This document shows positions 45,856 to 56,534 of a stretch of DNA of 64,000 nucleotides, one piece after another. Positions within the stretch are counted from its first letter, which is position 1; each line of letters starts with the position of its first letter. The translations under genes were made by a program, and so were the position numbers. The notes under the pieces are model-generated. The model saw only the letters and a list, made by a program, of their open reading frames with translations, was not told the DNA's origin and did not search any database. Origin of the DNA: Xenopus tropicalis (taxonomy: Eukaryota > Chordata > Amphibia > Anura > Pipidae); contig NC_030681.2 of the NCBI RefSeq assembly GCF_000004195.4, positions 141,232,006 to 141,296,005 on the forward strand, given 5' to 3'.

Positions 45856-47018
45856 TAATGGATGCAACACAAAATAGCACACGGTTATCATGGCATAATT
45901 GGGAAAGTTGAAGGCTATAAATGGACTATAACGCAAATAATTCCCTACTGAAGAGGTAAGCGACCTTTGGCAAAGCAGATTTGGCTAACCTACAGATCCA
46001 AGGAGCCTAAAGGTGGCCATATATGCACCGATTAGGCGACCGATATCGCCTTGGATATTGGTTGCCTCATCGATTGGGCAGGACCGGAAATTTTGATCAT
46101 TTTTGACACCCTTGAAGGTGCCCACACATCATAATGTTAATGCTGAATCGTCAAACAGGGGTTAAGAATTCCTTTGTTTTTACCTGCATATTTGACAATT
46201 CAGCTCTCAACGCTAGTACAGTGGATGAATGTTCTTTTCTACAAGTAAAGATTGTAACTGTAGCGTGTACGGCTACCTTAAGTTTGCAGTGGGGCAAACT
46301 CTGGGATTGGTAGTCCCACCTAACTGAAGGGCAGAAGTAAGCCATGTTCCTTAGCACTTCCAAGATCTAATTTCTGCATTTGGCTTCAGATTCTGCCCCC
46401 AAAGATACAGGGCCAAGTGAGAGACTCGTGCCAGTTTGGGCAAGAGTTGAGGTTCCACAGGAGCTGAAGGACTAACTAGATTTGGGATGGTGGTTCCACA
46501 TCTGCAGATCAGGTTCTCTAGTAGTGACTTGGATATAAATCATCATGGGATGTGTAGTAACATGGCTAAATATCCTGACCCAGAATCCCACAGCAACCAC
46601 TTAGCATTGAACTTTTCCAGGATCTTTTACGAATGATTGGTAGAGATTACTGGACTGCCATTGAACCTGAACATGGTTCTAAATTACCAGTATTGACCTG
46701 GAGCCCTGGTGCTTAAGATGGCCATACTTGTACCACCAATATCATACAAAATGACATTTCTTACTAGTACATGCATGGTGTAGCCTGTTGATCCTAACCG
46801 ATATCCATGTGCAATCAATATTGGTTGGCTTGGGGGATTAAATAAGGCAGGGCCCTGCCGGAGCCACCGACTCCAACTACCCCCCAAAGCATTCCATCAC
46901 AGATATGACTTTCCAGCCATCCTAATGGATAAATAACCAAGCTCTGGTAGCACATCATTCATCCATAGGAATGGCTAATTCCATTTTCTCTATTTAAAGG
47001 CCCTGATCAATGATAAAG
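45856..47018. other. Upstream of cyria coding exons, no exon recognised
   Basis: This would be 5' intron or UTR of cyria. It contains the MITE at 46007-46281 and a fragment of that family near 46714. I could not identify a noncoding first exon or promoter. Confidence 0.45.
46007..46281. mobile_element. MITE with ctaaaggtggccatat termini
   Basis: The left ctaaaggtggccatatatgc and right gtgtacggctaccttaag are imperfect inverted repeats. The core contains 'tgctgaatcgtcaaa' and 'tttgacaattcagct', a palindrome like that of 43077. Confidence 0.7.
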
Positions 47019-47037
47019 TGTCTATTCCCTGTCAGAA

Positions 47038-47141
47038 GCAAAGAATTTTGGCCGGCACAACAGGTACAATGCAAGCAGGGTTATTCCTGCATGTTTATTT
47101 CAAGTGGGTCGGACCCCTTCGTCAGGCATGGAACTTTTCTT
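47038..47141 (-). mobile_element. Short retroposed insert with 19-bp target duplication
   Basis: A perfect 19-bp direct repeat, tgtctattccctgtcagaa, flanks a 104-bp insert (47019-47037 and 47142-47160). On the minus strand the insert reads CCTGACGAAGGGGTCCGACC, then a second half-stem, then TTGAAATAAAC. That order (CTGANGA, stem, GAAA) resembles a hammerhead-ribozyme core and the tails of Penelope-like elements. A long duplication indicates target-primed retroposition. Confidence 0.75.
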
Positions 47142-47160
47142 TGTCTATTCCCTGTCAGAA

Positions 47161-47432
47161 CCTCTTGAATTCAATGGCTCCCCCTCCAGTCAGGGTGAAA
47201 TTTTAGGTAAATACTTAACAGTTGACCTCAACATTCCTGGAACTATAGCTGATTGGCTGAAACACCAGTGTTTTCCTATATGTGTGACCTCATTATGTGC
47301 TAAGAAGGTCAGACCTTTAAGGGGGGGCTTGAACTGAAACCCCCGACAGCCACTGCTCTAGAGTGCTGGGTGTAAGCTCTTCTGGTTCCTTTCAGGCTGC
47401 TCTACTGCATGCAACTTTTGGCAACACATGGG
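47161..47432. other. No gene seen
   Basis: Short spacer between two insertions, with nothing recognised. Confidence 0.4.
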
Positions 47433-49045
47433 GCCCATTCATTAAAGCACAATTGACCACAAATGAGAAAAATTTGAATTTTTTCTAATTGCTAGAACTT
47501 TTCGTATTGACCATTATAATATCGTTAAAATAGTACGACTTTTTTGTGGTCTACGACCACTTCAAGCTTCGGTATGGTGACTTTCCTTGGGCCAGGTTGG
47601 AGCTGCAGAGTGCCACTGAGCCCTATGGGAGACTTTCCTTGGGCCGGGTCGGAGCTGCAGAGTGCCATTGAGCCCTATGGGAGACTTTCCTCGGGCCAGG
47701 TTGGAGCTGCAGAGTGCCATTGAGCCCTATGGGAGACTTTCCTTGGGCCGGGTTGGAGCTGCAGAGTGCCATTGAGCCCTATGGGAGACTTTCCTTGGGC
47801 CGGGTTGGAGCTGCAGAGTGCCATTGAGCCCTATGGGAGACTTTCCTTGGGCCGGGTTGGAGCTGCAGAGTGCCATTGAGCCCTATGGGAGTCTTTCCTT
47901 GGGCCTGGTTGGAGCTGCAGAGTGCCATTGAGCCCTATGGGAGTCTTTCCTTGGGCCTGGTTGGAGCTGCAGAGTGCCACTGAGCCCTATGGGAGACTTT
48001 CCTTGGGCCGGGTCGGAGCTGCAGAGTGCCATTGAGCCCTATGGGAGAGTTTCCTTGGGCCGGGTTGGAGCTGCAGAGTGCCATTGAGCCCTATGGGAGA
48101 GTTTCCTTGGGCCGGGTTGGAGCTGCAGAGTGCCATTGAGCCCTATGGGAGACTTTCCTTGGGCCGGGTTGGAGCTGCAGAGTGCTATTGAGTCCTATGG
48201 GAGACTTTCCTTTGGCCAGGTTGGAGCTGCAGAGTGCCATTGAGCCCTATGGGAGACTTTCCTTTGGCCGGGTTGGAGCTGCAGAGTGCCATTGAGCCCT
48301 ATGGGAGACTTTCCTTTGGCCAGGTTGGAGCTGCAGAGTGCCATTGAGCCCTATGGGAGCCTTTCCTTGGGCCGGGTTGGAGCTGCAGAGTGCCATTGAG
48401 TCCTATGGGAGACTTTCCTTGGGCCGGATTAGAGCTGCAGAGTGCCATTGAGCCCTATGGGAGCCTTTCCTTGGGCCAGGTTGGAGCTGCAGAGTGCCAT
48501 TGAGCCCTATGGGAGACTTTCCTTGGGCCGGATTAGAGCTGCAGAGTGCCATTGAGCCCTATGGGAGACTTTCCTTGGGCCGGGTTGGAGCTGCAGAGTG
48601 CCATTGAGCCCTATGGGAGACTTTCCTTGGGCCGGGTTGGAGCTGCAGAGTGCCATTGAGCCCTATGGGAGACTTTCCTTGGGCCGGGTTGGAGCTGCAG
48701 AGTGCCATTGAGCCCTATGGGAGACTTTCCTTGGGCCGGGTTGGAGCTGCAGAGTGCCATTGAGCCCTATGGGAGACTTTCCTTGGGCCAGGTTGGAGCT
48801 GCAGAGTGCCATTGAGCCCTATGGGAGGCTTTCCTTGGGCCGGGTTGGAGCTGCAGAGTGCCATTGAGCCCTATGGGAGACTTTCCTTGGGCTGGGTTGG
48901 AGCTGCAGAGTGCCATTGAGCCCTATATTTTCGTACGACCAAGAAAAGAATTTGAGCAAAAGCACATCAGAAATGATCATGGTTGCTCCGAATTTTTTCC
49001 AATTGGGCTTTTAATTGGCGAAAACTTGTGCTTTAATGAATGGGC
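47433..49045. mobile_element. MITE hosting a 52-bp minisatellite
   Basis: The outer ends gcccattcattaaagcacaa and ttgtgctttaatgaatgggc are perfect 20-bp inverted repeats. Inward, 'ttttcgtattgacc'/'cgtacgacc' segments also pair. The interior is almost entirely the array at 47579-48926. No target duplication was recognised. Confidence 0.75.
47579..48926 (+). repeat. 52-bp minisatellite, about 26 copies
   Basis: The unit is 52 bp (gactttccttgggccgggtt plus ggagctgcagagtgcc plus attgagccctatggga). Copies differ at a few sites such as ccRggt and gggaSNct. Homogeneity is high. Confidence 0.96.
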
Positions 49046-50030
49046 TGCATGGTCTTACCTCATAAATGAGCTATAATAATAAAATCTGACATTTGTTACG
49101 TTCAGGACAACTGACCTATATACATTTACAATATGATCTTTCTGCAACCTGGTGACTGTCTGGTCCTTGAAGTCCCTAAACAATGTTTTATTATGAAAAA
49201 TAAAAATGTATTTATACCATAGATCTAGTCAGCTTGCTGGCCACTGGCCTATGTTTAACTGCAACTCCCAGGCAGCAGGGGCATGCAGGAAGTTGTGCAA
49301 GAGTAGTAAGTAGAACAGGTTGCAGATCCTGCCTTTGGGGCATTTAGTATTAGCCCACTGATCTTGCAGCAAAGCCTTCCCAGCATGCAATCCATTCTCA
49401 TTACAGGATGCAGTCAGTAAATGTTTATAGGCTGCAATATCATTTGTATGTGCTCCCTGAGGCTCCGTACCTACAGCCGGCACCGACCAGCCATCCCGAT
49501 AAATGAAAAATGTTCTACCATAAACCTGGCTTGTGCTTCCCGTACTGCAAAGGCATCCTGGCCATAAAGCCATATTGTACAAAGCCCTCAGTACTGTCAG
49601 CGAGGCTAAACCCACACACATAAGTCGGCATTGTGCGCCTGTTTTGACAACCCTGCAATGCTACTCCGTGGATTTCCTGAGAAGGAGACATTTAAAGCTC
49701 ACAGACTGCCCAATAGACATGTAAGCATTTCATGTGGGTCATTGGAAAAGCCCTGAGCCCCAGCAGCAAGAACAGGAATTGTTATTCCATACTGCCCCCT
49801 GCTGTTTAAAGGCAGAATAAACATTTTAAGAAATCCCACTCTTTCCAATCTGACATGTAAAAGGCTATTTGGGTTAGTGACCCTGGATAATAGAAAGCAG
49901 GCTGTGAGACACTACTTTGTTTTTTAGGAATGCTGGGACTTGCAGTTTCACCACCACAGGGAGTTGGTCTATGTCCAGGTAGGTTCATAATTTACTAGTT
50001 TATTAATTTACAAGATTAATAACTTACTAT
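49046..50030. other. No gene seen
   Basis: Open frames on both strands near 49229-49724 overlap and have no recognised domain. No repeat I can name. Confidence 0.45.
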
Positions 50031-50079
50031 ATAGGTATAGGGGCTGTTATCCAGAATGCTCAGGACCCCAATACCTGTA
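50031..50079. mobile_element. Minimal remnant of the TA-flanked MITE family
   Basis: About 49 bp contain both ends, taggtataggggctgttatc and ggaccccaatacctgta, with 'ccagaatgctcagg' between. The whole interior is deleted. Confidence 0.65.
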
Positions 50080-51155
50080 CCTGAGTTATTTATGCTGTAG
50101 CTATAGATGTTCAAGGGTCAGATTATATTAGATTGATGACACCCAGGATGGCCAACCAAATCGCTTGGAATTATTATTATTATTGTAGTGCAAGGGGAGT
50201 GGGAAGCTGGAGTGTGGGGAAAAACCATGTTCATATTATGGACCTTCAAAAAAATTTAGCACTGCTTTTCTGATTGAGTAAAAAGTAGGAATAACCATAG
50301 GGAATAACTATGATGCCATGTAAAATTCAGCCACTAGGGGGAACAATCTCACTAGAAAATATGACATAGGCAACACTTAAACATTACAATCAACTTGATC
50401 AATAATAATAATAATAATAATAATATACGGTAACTGGGTAGCAATTGCACAGGGTTCTAGTTACCACACCTATTGACAGGAAAGCTGGACCTGTACATGA
50501 TGCAATGAGCCAGATGCACAGCAAGGTTATCTGTTTCAAAGGGGTTTAAGGTTTATAAAAGCAAGAAAAAGGTTGGGTGTGCTCAGATTCTTTTTCCCCA
50601 CTCTTTATTGCCTAATAAATTGTCTTAAGCCATGTTCCAAAACACATATTTAGGGCAGAGAATGAGCAGGGGGCCTGGATATCATTTAATTGCACTTAAT
50701 GATAAAATACATCTGTAAGAGCCAGAGCTCCCCAAATCACTGGGAAATTTTCTCAGCAAGTGATTTTGATGTTTATCCACCAGGGGGCGCACACTAACAC
50801 ATAATCCACAAAAATTCCCTGCATCTCCACAAGATGTAATTATCTCTTCATTTAACTACTCCAATCTATTAATATTAATGAATCTGTTTATCAGACACTA
50901 ACATATTAACCTTAACTGTATTTAATAAGGTTATACAGCAGATCAATTGCAAAACCAGGGACAGTTCTAATAACGGAGAGTTGCAGGAATGCACTGCTTT
51001 CATTATAATGAATCACAGCCTTTCTAGATGTTTGACTTTGTCCACCATGTCCCCATATGCACCCAAAGCAGTGCCCTTCAATTAGATTTTAATATCCCGT
51101 ACTAGGTAGCATTGTGCAAGTAAGAGGGTGTAAGTACACGCTGTGTAGTAGAAAC
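50080..51155. other. No gene seen; ATT/AAT microsatellites
   Basis: It holds (ATT)n near 50171-50185 and (AAT)n near 50402-50425. Otherwise unique-looking. Confidence 0.45.
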
Positions 51156-51556
51156 TTAAAGGAACAGTAACACCAAAACATGAAACTGTATGAAAGCAAT
51201 GAAGCTATAATGTGCTGCTGCACTGGTATAACTGGTGTGTTTGCTTTAGAAAGACTTCTATAGTTTATATAAACAAAGCTGCAGCCATTCAAAAGGAGAA
51301 AAGGCACAGGTTACATTGCAGATAAACTCTGTAGAATACAATGGAGTTTTATCCGTTATCTGCTATGTAACCAGAGCCTTTTCTCCTCTTTCCCAGCCTG
51401 AATGGCTGCACCCATGTCTACACAGCAGCTTATTTATATAAACTATAGTAGCGTTCCTGAAGCAAACACATCCATTTTACCAGTTCAAGGCAACAGTACA
51501 TTATATTTGAATTACTTTAAAAAAACGTTCATTTTTTGGTGTTACTGTTCCTTTAA
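51156..51556. mobile_element. T2-type MITE (TTAAAGGAACAGTAACACC)
   Basis: The ends ttaaaggaacagtaacacca and tggtgttactgttcctttaa are exact inverted complements with TTAA. The interior shares 'gctgcactggtataactggtg' type sequence with 14593-15013. Confidence 0.9.
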
Positions 51557-52366
51557 TGGGGGAGTTTTTATTTCCCCTTAGGGGGAACTAGAAAGCCACT
51601 GCCACATGGGGCGATTTAGGCAAAAAAGCCCAAGTCAGCGTGCATTATGTTAGTAGCCAGGTGGGGCCACAGATAAAAATTAGCCCCTACGACTCAGAGC
51701 TAAATGGAAAAGTGTAGGGAGCGAGCGGGCGGTTTCCGGTCAGAGGGAGTTAATGGGGCCCTTTAATAAGGCCCTGTGAGCCGGTTGGCCAGACAGTGTG
51801 TTCTTTACATCTTGGCTCTGTGCTTCCTGACCTAATGCCATTCCATTCCGATGGCGTCCCCAAGCCCACGCTGCACTCACTGCCGGGAAGACAAGCGCTG
51901 TTTGTTAGGGCTGGGACAGGCCGCCGTTACATATATATACCCAGCCCCGACATTCTCTGGGTGCCAGCCTGGATTCCAATACTTACAGCTGGGAGCTTCA
52001 AAGGGGCTTTATTACAAGCTGCCATTATCCCCACCCTACAGGATATGACTAATGGCTTTATATGCCAATGGGGCTCACAGCTAGGGACGTATAAAGGTAT
52101 ATACCATAACCAAACCACGCTTGTGTCCCAAAACCTTGTGCTGTGGGTTGGGAAGTGGAGCAGAACCTGTAGCTGCCACTTGGGGACTGCCCTTCTGATA
52201 AGCACCAAACTATAACATTTAAAATAAACATAACATTTGGGACACTTCGTAGAAGGTAAATAAAAGGAGAAAGGGATGATTTGCCAATCTGTTAAACCCT
52301 ATATTTGATTGCAAATAGAAGAAAGACAATGTATCAAATGCTGAAACGGATGTTTTTGTTTTTGAA

Positions 52367-52369
<3 letters not shown>
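51557..52369. other. No gene recognised
   Basis: A plus-strand open frame at 51796-52215 (139 codons) and an opposing frame overlap; neither shows a domain. A partial 'ccacatggggcgattta' Harbinger-like segment lies near 51603. Confidence 0.4.

Positions 52370-52421
<52 letters not shown>
52370..52421. repeat. (TA)n microsatellite at the left edge of the palindrome
   Basis: About 50 bp of TA with one TG interruption, directly abutting the 3' end of the left Penelope-like copy. Confidence 0.95.
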
Positions 52422-52422
<1 letters not shown>

Positions 52423-52840
52423 AGAAGAAAAAGAAGCCGCTCTCTCAGGACTTAGGTGCAAAAATAAAAAGTAATTTATTGAGTAGACGAACTGACGTTT
52501 CGGCTGAACACCTCAGCCTTTCTCAAAGTCAAAAACACATTGTGAATGCTAACATTAAATACAGTGACTGGCGGGAAAATACAAACAGAAACTGGGTGTG
52601 ACGTCACAGTTTCACGTAGTCCAATACACATCAAGCGTGAAATACTCATTAGCATAATAAACAAATGCGTGTCTCATTGTTTATGTATAAACAAATGCTT
52701 TGTACATCCGCAATAAACATAACACCTAAAGAAAGAACCGATACCAGTGGACAGAAAGAGTGAAACTAAAAGTATCACGTATAAACAAACAATGTATCAG
52801 ATATTGAGTTGAAAGGAAATTATCCAACATGTAACAAGTA

Positions 52841-53118
52841 GTGAGAGACAAAGTGACACAGGGGTGAGGTTACAGTTAACACGACCAGAGGGAAGCAGTA
52901 TATGTAAGGAGCAGAGAGTATAAGTAGCCACAAGAGTATATATACCTGCTTGTTAAGGTAGCGGGAGCTGTTAGCTATGAGTGAGAGACAAAGTGACACA
53001 GGGGTGAGGTTACAGTTAGCACGACAAGGGGGGAGCAGTATATGTAAAGAACAAAGAGTATAAGTGGCCGAAAGGGTATATATACCTGCTTGTTAAGGTA
53101 GTGGGAGCCGTTAGTAAA
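52841..53118 (-). repeat. 140-bp tandem duplication in the Penelope 3' UTR (left)
   Basis: 'gtgagagacaaagtgacaca' starts at 52841 and again at 52981, giving a 140-bp unit in two copies that each include 'tatatatacctgcttg'. The same duplication is mirrored at about 59735-60012 in the right arm, so it predates the inversion. Confidence 0.85.
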
Positions 53119-54164
53119 GAGGCAAAATGTCAGAGGCCCCAATGGGACCACATAGTGCCCTGAACAAATGCTATCTTAGAGTGCAGCAGTCCTTGGGCCA
53201 ACATTAGGTAGTAAATTGGGTTCAGGGTTACCACTCACTTTGCCAGTTGTAGGCATAATCATAGAAGGCTTGTCTTTCAAAGTAGAACCATCCCGGATAA
53301 TAGGCTGCACTGTTGCATGATCCCAGGCAGTATGTGCATGCAATCAATTCAACAGGTCTTGCCTACAGGACTGGGTTTACACAGTTTAACGCTGTTTGTG
53401 TTGTGGGTATATGGCCCATAAATAAAGAGTTGGTACCCAAATTATGGCCGAACGGCCCGAGACAGGGACTGGTCAGCACAGGTGGTATTAGTACCCCCCA
53501 TATGGAGGACATAAACCAACCAGGCATTCCTATAGTGTCCCGTCAAAATGGAAGTAAAAAACAATGCCCATGTTAGAAGCTTGGTCATAGGTTGCTGCAG
53601 GTGTCTATTGAATAAATCTCAGTAGCACAACCGCAAGTCACTGCAGTCGTGTGCCACAGTTAAGGGATGCTAGAGATGTTAAGCTAATCTACACGAGAGC
53701 AGGTAGTTTGTAAGTATTTTATAGACAGCAGAATTGAAAACAGAAATGTCAAAAGGACGTATTTTAAGAGGGAAAATACATGCACTGTAAAGAGCGGAGC
53801 CGGGAAGCAACTGAAACCCAAACGAGGGGAGGCACACTTATTGATACAAATACACCGACTGTGACAAAAAACACGTAACACATAGCAATGATTAAAAAGT
53901 AGCTAGGCATAACAATGATTCTAGAGAAGCTAGACACTATATAGGAATTTGTAGGAACTGAATGTTCAAAATTATTGTTAACCAACAAATCCAATAGCAG
54001 TGCCTACAAGCCTGTATTACATTCAGTGTCAAAATAGGTGTATAGAAAAATGTACAGACCAATTACTACTTTGCATATCATGAAATGACGATTACATGCA
54101 TTTACTCGTGTGTTGTAATAAAGGTGATGGTTACAAGAGATCAGTCAAGCTAATTCGCCTTCAA

Positions 54165-56534
54165 TTATGGTAAATAAAATGGTGAATATGAGACAAGTTC
54201 ATTCAATCCAAAAGGACTCAGCGTGTTGAGTTTGTGGATCCAGCGGAGTTCAGCTCGCAATAGTAGCTTTTCTCTATTACCACCACGAACCGGAGGTGGA
54301 ATAAAGTCTATAATCATGCTCCTCATACTAGCCAGCGAGTGATGGTGTGTCAAAAAATGTAGGGCTACCGGAGTGTCTGCCTTTCCTGTGTCTATTGCAG
54401 TACGGATTGCCGATCTATGGTTCGCCATACGATCGCGAAATGTCGTGATGGTTTTGCCAATGTAGTATAAACCACAGGGACATCTGATGAAGTATATTAT
54501 GAACTTGGATGTGCAGGTCACCCGATGCTTGATGGATATTGGCTTGCCTGTATGCGGGTGATGAAACACGGATCCTGTGATTAAGTTCCCACATGTTGTA
54601 CAAGATGGACGTTTGAAACATCCCGGTTTAGTATTACTAAGCCACGTGGTTGGTTTATCTAATGTATAACAGTGTATGGGGTCTGTTTTCATCAGCAGAT
54701 CCCTTAGACTCCGCCCACGTCTGTATGCAATGAGGGGGGGAGTTCTAAATATGGGTGGAAGTGTCTTGTCTTTGGCCATCACTGACCAGTGATTGTGGAT
54801 TGACTCAATCATTGGTTTTTTGTCCTGACTGTAGGTGGTTAGAAAAGTGAGTCTCTCTGGCATAGTATCCGATTTATTTTTCCGGACCCCCAGGAGATCC
54901 TTTTGGCTATAGGACAGTGCTTTTTCTTTGCAGGATACCAAATGATGGAAGTTATATCCTCTTTTCAAAAATCGCTCAATCAGATCTTCGAGTTGTTCTT
55001 CCAATTGTATCGGATGAGAATTATTTCTGACCATACGGAGCATCTGTGAAAAAGGAATGCTCTTAAGGAGATGTGGTGGATGGCAAGAGGAGTGGTGAAG
55101 AAGAGTGTTACGATCCGTTGGTTTCCTATATGTGGTAGTATGGATTCCCGTTGGTGTTAGTGTAATGGTCAGATCCAAAAATGATATTTGTTGTGTGTCA
55201 ATTGATGCAGTAAAGCGGATTGGTGAGGGCAAGGAGTTTAGTTCAGTGATCATAGACGAAAATTGTTCACATGTACCAGTCCATAGGATGAACAAATCAT
55301 CGATGTAGCGGTACAATTTGAGAATGTAGGTCCCATAATTGGGTAAAATATGAGTATGTTCATAATTTGACATGTACAGATTCGCGAAGGAAGGTGCTAC
55401 ATTCGAACCCATACTGGTTCCGCTTGTTTGTAAAAAGAACGATCTTTCAAATTTAAAATAGTTCATGGTAAGACAAAACTGTAATAGATGTATCAAAAAG
55501 TCTATTGGTGGTCTATTGGTTGCAGGTTGTCTAAGCAGAGAATCTCTAACCACTTCAAGACCTTGATTAGTCGGAATTACTGTATATAGCGAGGACACAT
55601 CCATTGTGGCTAGGCATACATGGGGAGGCAAAGGTTGCAATTGGAGTAATTTATCCAAGAAGTCGCCAGAGTCTTTGATATAAGTGGACATGCCTTGTAC
55701 CAACGGTTGTAAGTAATAGTCTACAAATGTAGCTATTGGCTGAAGTAGTGAGCCTCGTGCACTGACGATTGGACGACCTGGTGGTTTCAAATTGTCCTTG
55801 TGGATCTTAGGTAATGTATATAAAATTGGACAAATGGGGTAATCCTGTGTCAAAAAATCCAGGGAATTTTGTGAAAGCAGTCCCATAGAAAAACTCATTT
55901 GTAAAAAAGAATCAATTTGCTGCTTGAACTTCACTGTTGGATCTCGCGTGAGTTGTAGGTAGGTTTCCTTATCATCCAGTTGCCGTATGATTTCCAATCT
56001 GTAGTCCGTGTAATTCTGTATCACGATCGATCCTCCCTTATCAGCAGGTCTAATAACAATTTCTGGATTGTTGGCAAGTCTGTGTATGGCTTCCCTCTCA
56101 GTTCTAGAGAGATTAGGGAAGTTTGCTTGCTGTGAAGAAATTTTTCTGGTCTCATCTATCATCAGCCGGGTGAATGCTTCGATAGATTTGGGAGTGTTAG
56201 TAGGCTCAAAAGAACTTGGTGCTTTAAAAATCACCTGCTGTGATGTGGAAAGTCTGAAGTGTTCCTTTAGCTTGAGGGTCCGTTGAAATTTATGTATATC
56301 AATTAGTGCATCAAGGGGTTGTGTATTATGTGTGGGTACAAACGAAAGGCCTCCCACACTTCCCAGAGATGGGGGGGCCCGCACAAGAGAAGGGGTGGGC
56401 GCAAACACCCGTTCAACAAGAGGCACAAAGGTAATGAGGAAGTAGTGTTCAATCTTAGTTCCATCACCCTGTCGGACTCTGAGATGAGTTTGCTCTCTAG
56501 AGGCCTTTCGTTTGTACCCACACATAATACACAA
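54165..56534 (-). CDS. Penelope-like reverse transcriptase/GIY-YIG endonuclease, left copy
   Basis: The frame is 789 codons, but native protein begins only at GLSFVPTHN (about residue 63). Residues 13-62 are the antisense of the spacer, and residues 1-12 the antisense of the right arm. The native part carries the reverse transcriptase with YIDDLF at the catalytic site, then a cysteine-rich linker (C-x5-C-x2-C) and a C-terminal GIY-YIG nuclease motif ([11 protein letters not shown]). These domains define Penelope-like elements, in which one protein nicks DNA and copies RNA. Relative to the right copy it is shorter at the true N-terminus. It reads Ser where the right copy has Asn in TSGT[S/N]MGSN and Leu where the right has Arg in TPP[L/R]IAYR. 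No frameshift or stop is present. Confidence 0.93.
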   Translation of the reverse strand: MCIMCGYKRKASREQTHLRVRQGDGTKIEHYFLITFVPLVERVFAPTPSLVRAPPSLGSVGGLSFVPTHNTQPLDALIDIHKFQRTLKLKEHFRLSTSQQVIFKAPSSFEPTNTPKSIEAFTRLMIDETRKISSQQANFPNLSRTEREAIHRLANNPEIVIRPADKGGSIVIQNYTDYRLEIIRQLDDKETYLQLTRDPTVKFKQQIDSFLQMSFSMGLLSQNSLDFLTQDYPICPILYTLPKIHKDNLKPPGRPIVSARGSLLQPIATFVDYYLQPLVQGMSTYIKDSGDFLDKLLQLQPLPPHVCLATMDVSSLYTVIPTNQGLEVVRDSLLRQPATNRPPIDFLIHLLQFCLTMNYFKFERSFFLQTSGTSMGSNVAPSFANLYMSNYEHTHILPNYGTYILKLYRYIDDLFILWTGTCEQFSSMITELNSLPSPIRFTASIDTQQISFLDLTITLTPTGIHTTTYRKPTDRNTLLHHSSCHPPHLLKSIPFSQMLRMVRNNSHPIQLEEQLEDLIERFLKRGYNFHHLVSCKEKALSYSQKDLLGVRKNKSDTMPERLTFLTTYSQDKKPMIESIHNHWSVMAKDKTLPPIFRTPPLIAYRRGRSLRDLLMKTDPIHCYTLDKPTTWLSNTKPGCFKRPSCTTCGNLITGSVFHHPHTGKPISIKHRVTCTSKFIIYFIRCPCGLYYIGKTITTFRDRMANHRSAIRTAIDTGKADTPVALHFLTHHHSLASMRSMIIDFIPPPVRGGNREKLLLRAELRWIHKLNTLSPFGLNELVSYSPFYLP

